NCBI RefSeq assembly: GCF_003314995.1
Contig: NZ_QNRH01000001.1
Coordinates: 248,001-312,000, forward strand
Source of the DNA: Pseudochrobactrum asaccharolyticum
GTDB taxonomy: Bacteria; Pseudomonadota; Alphaproteobacteria; Rhizobiales; Rhizobiaceae
DNA length: 64,000 nt
Reading direction: 5' to 3'
Of this stretch, positions 62,049-64,000 are shown one piece after another (within the stretch, counting starts at the first letter, position 1; every line of letters begins with the position of its first letter). Below the pieces are notes generated by a model. That model worked only from the letters and a program-made list of their open reading frames with translations, did no database searches and was not told the origin of the DNA. A program made the translations under genes and the position numbers.

Positions 62049-64000
62049 ATGGCACAGACTGCATCGCATACAGCCCATGCGCATGATGCACATCACGGGC
62101 ATCACCATGACGGACATGAAAGCGGCAATCGGGTTAAAGACCCTGTTTGCGGGATGATGGTTGATCCGGCTGCAGGCAAGCCGCACATGACCTATAAGGG
62201 GCATGAATATCATTTCTGCTCGGATAGTTGTCACAGTAAATTCAAAGCCGATCCCGAAAAATATCTCACTGCACAATCTGCCGCTGCGCCTACGATTAAA
62301 GGGGCGCAATATACCTGTCCGATGCATCCGGAGATTATTCGTGATGAACCGGGCTCCTGCCCGATTTGCGGAATGGCGCTGGAGCCGGTTATGCCGTCGC
62401 TTGATGACGGGCCTAATCCTGAATTAGTGGATTTTACACGTCGCTTCTGGGTGAGCGCGATTTGTTCCGTTCCCTTGTTGATCATCACTATGGGGCCGAT
62501 GGTCGGTCTATCTGTGCGTGAGTGGATTGGCGAGCAAACGGCTTTATGGCTGGAGTTTTTGCTGGCAACGCCGGTGGTGCTCTGGGCAGCGCTGCCGTTT
62601 TTCAAACGCGGGGTCGACTCGTTTAAAAACCGCAGCCCGAATATGTGGACGCTGATTATGATCGGTGTCGGAGCCGCCTATCTTTACAGTGTGGTTGCTG
62701 TGCTGTTTCCGGAAATGTTCCCGCATTCCTTCCGTGGTCATGGCGGTTCGGTTCCGGTTTATTTCGAGGCCGCTGCCGTTATTGTCACGCTGGTCTTTCT
62801 TGGGCAAGTGCTGGAACTACGTGCCCGCGAGCGTACCGGCTCGGCGATCCGCGCCCTGCTTGATCTGGCGCCGAAAACTGCACGACGTATTGCTGCTGAT
62901 GGCAGTGAAGCCGATGTGCCTCTGGATGAAGTACAGGCAGGTGACAAGTTGCGTATCCGCCCCGGTGATAGTGTGCCGGTGGATGGCATTGTGGTGGAAG
63001 GCCGCTCCTCCGTTGATGAGGCGATGATTACCGGTGAACCGGTGCCGGTTGAAAAGACCGAGGGCGATAAAGTCATCGGCGGCACCGTTAATAAAAACGG
63101 TTCTCTGGTCATGCAGGCAGAGAAAATCGGCGCAGAAACCATGCTGTCGCAGATTGTCGATATGGTTGCCAAAGCCCAGCGTTCCCGTGCGCCTATTCAG
63201 GGGCTGGCTGACCGGATTTCATTCTATTTTGTACCGATGGTTATTGTCGTTGCACTCTTGTCCTTTATCGGCTGGGCGCTGTGGGGGCCGGAGCCGAGCA
63301 TGATCTATGCTATTGTGGCGGCGGTTTCGGTGCTGATTATCGCTTGTCCCTGTGCGCTGGGGCTGGCAACGCCAATGTCGATCATGACAGCAACAGGACG
63401 CGGCGCGCAGGCTGGTGTGCTGATCAAAGATGCCGAGGCGCTGGAGCGCATGGCGAAAGTGGATACGCTGATCGTTGATAAAACCGGTACATTGACGGAA
63501 GGCCGACCGAAGCTGACGGATGTGGTGGCGGTTTCCGGTGTCGATGGTAACATGCTGTTGCAACTGGCTGCAAGCCTAGAGAAAGGCTCGGAGCATCCGC
63601 TGGCGGAAGCCATTGTTGCCGGTGCCGAAGCAAAAGGGTTGAAGACCGATAATGTTGATGCCTTTGAAGCGATTACCGGTAAAGGTGTTGCCGGTACAGT
63701 GAAGGGGCGGGCAGTTGCACTCGGCAATCCTGCGATGATGCAGGGTATGGGGCTGGATATTGCCGCCATTCAGGCACAGGCCGATACATTGCGGGCAGAA
63801 GGTAAGACCGCGATGTTTGTTGCCGTTGATAACAAGCTGGCAGGTCTGGTTGCCGTGGCCGATCCGATTAAGGAAACAGCGGCAGAAGCCATCCGCACGC
63901 TCCATGCGCGCAGTTTGAAAATCATTATGGCCACCGGAGATAATGAACGCACAGCACGAGCTGTGGCCGCAAAGCTCGGCCTTGATGATGTGCGTGCCGA
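62049..64000 (+). CDS. copA: Copper-type P1B ATPase (CopA-like), 3' truncated by window edge
   Basis: 650 residues are visible, open to the end of the window. The His-rich N-terminus ([14 protein letters not shown]) is followed by a YHS domain (about 30-75, [12 protein letters not shown] with CSDSCH) and a heavy-metal-binding domain ([20 protein letters not shown], about 89-110). Eight-helix core with the ion-site CPC at residues 433-435 ([11 protein letters not shown]), TGEPVPVEK, phosphorylation site DKTGTLTEG (D477), GSEHPLAEA (HP) and ATGDNERTA. It exports Cu+ from the cytosol, consistent with CPC. Strong AGGAGAGG site. Confidence 0.94.
   Translation, partial: MAQTASHTAHAHDAHHGHHHDGHESGNRVKDPVCGMMVDPAAGKPHMTYKGHEYHFCSDSCHSKFKADPEKYLTAQSAAAPTIKGAQYTCPMHPEIIRDEPGSCPICGMALEPVMPSLDDGPNPELVDFTRRFWVSAICSVPLLIITMGPMVGLSVREWIGEQTALWLEFLLATPVVLWAALPFFKRGVDSFKNRSPNMWTLIMIGVGAAYLYSVVAVLFPEMFPHSFRGHGGSVPVYFEAAAVIVTLVFLGQVLELRARERTGSAIRALLDLAPKTARRIAADGSEADVPLDEVQAGDKLRIRPGDSVPVDGIVVEGRSSVDEAMITGEPVPVEKTEGDKVIGGTVNKNGSLVMQAEKIGAETMLSQIVDMVAKAQRSRAPIQGLADRISFYFVPMVIVVALLSFIGWALWGPEPSMIYAIVAAVSVLIIACPCALGLATPMSIMTATGRGAQAGVLIKDAEALERMAKVDTLIVDKTGTLTEGRPKLTDVVAVSGVDGNMLLQLAASLEKGSEHPLAEAIVAGAEAKGLKTDNVDAFEAITGKGVAGTVKGRAVALGNPAMMQGMGLDIAAIQAQADTLRAEGKTAMFVAVDNKLAGLVAVADPIKETAAEAIRTLHARSLKIIMATGDNERTARAVAAKLGLDDVRA

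Overview
The window reads as ordinary chromosomal DNA of an alphaproteobacterium of the order Hyphomicrobiales (Rhizobiales), most like the Brucella/Ochrobactrum/Pseudochrobactrum group. The signs are a cell-cycle GANTC methyltransferase (ccrM) with a candidate CtrA box, the order ctaB-coxF-ctaG-ctaE-DUF983-surf1-ispH-thrB-rnhA, dciA-dsbA-smc downstream of mutY, and small RIME-like intergenic palindromes. Base composition looks moderate (near 50-55% GC by eye), lower than classical Brucella; the genus is an inference. Genes are densely packed on both strands and nearly all belong to recognisable families. I see no CRISPR array, integrase, transposase or defence island.

Layout. 1-5073: cytochrome c oxidase biogenesis (3' end of ctaB, coxF, ctaG, ctaE, DUF983, surf1), then ispH. 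5073-8744: a large palindromic intergenic element, thrB, rnhA, a DUF3995 membrane protein, a 1-Cys peroxiredoxin (minus strand) and a YqgE/AlgH protein. 8745-15244 (minus strand): thrC, an M16 peptidase, a GNAT acetyltransferase and a large 7TM-PAS-GGDEF-EAL c-di-GMP protein. 15639-21025: a lipoprotein, a small hypothetical protein, a HAD hydrolase, ccrM, a SAM methyltransferase and mutY. 21196-26976: a family 25 glycosyltransferase, dciA, dsbA and smc. 27104-35065: a CDF metal exporter, a VOC protein, ppdK, a secreted deacetylase-like protein, hypothetical proteins, DUF1499 and an MBL-fold hydrolase. 35174-41590: a purine catabolism cluster (puuE, allA, xdhA, xdhB, uraD, uraH) behind a perfect 20-bp palindrome. 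41638-45417: a DUF2793 gene bracketed by hairpins, tRNA-Gln(TTG), a diguanylate cyclase and a DUF2865 protein. 45888-51219: an FbpA/PhnS-type ABC importer and a convergent aminotransferase. 51561-52432: two unknown membrane proteins. 52588-57976: ugpBAEC plus an endonuclease/exonuclease/phosphatase-family hydrolase. 58138-64000: a YcaC-type hydrolase, rpoN (minus strand), an FGGY sugar kinase and the 5' part of a copper-type P1B ATPase.

How the genes work together. The cox genes build and haem-load cytochrome oxidase. The purine cluster turns hypoxanthine/xanthine into urate (XdhAB), 5-hydroxyisourate into allantoin (UraH, UraD), opens allantoin (PuuE) and splits ureidoglycolate (AllA); urate oxidase, the allantoate-degrading step and the XdhC chaperone are not in this window. 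The ugp genes import glycerol-3-phosphate or its diesters, and the co-oriented hydrolase may act on the imported substrate. Two c-di-GMP enzymes of opposite predicted activity (EAL phosphodiesterase, GGEEF cyclase) lie about 30 kb apart.

No clearly novel multi-gene system is visible. The best leads are the intergenic palindromes and repeats, the operator-like palindrome before puuE, the hydrolase in the ugp operon, the MerR-type promoter dyad and SD-overlapping hairpin before the copper ATPase, the hairpin-bracketed DUF2793 gene, and the unknown membrane gene pair at 51.5-52.4 kb.
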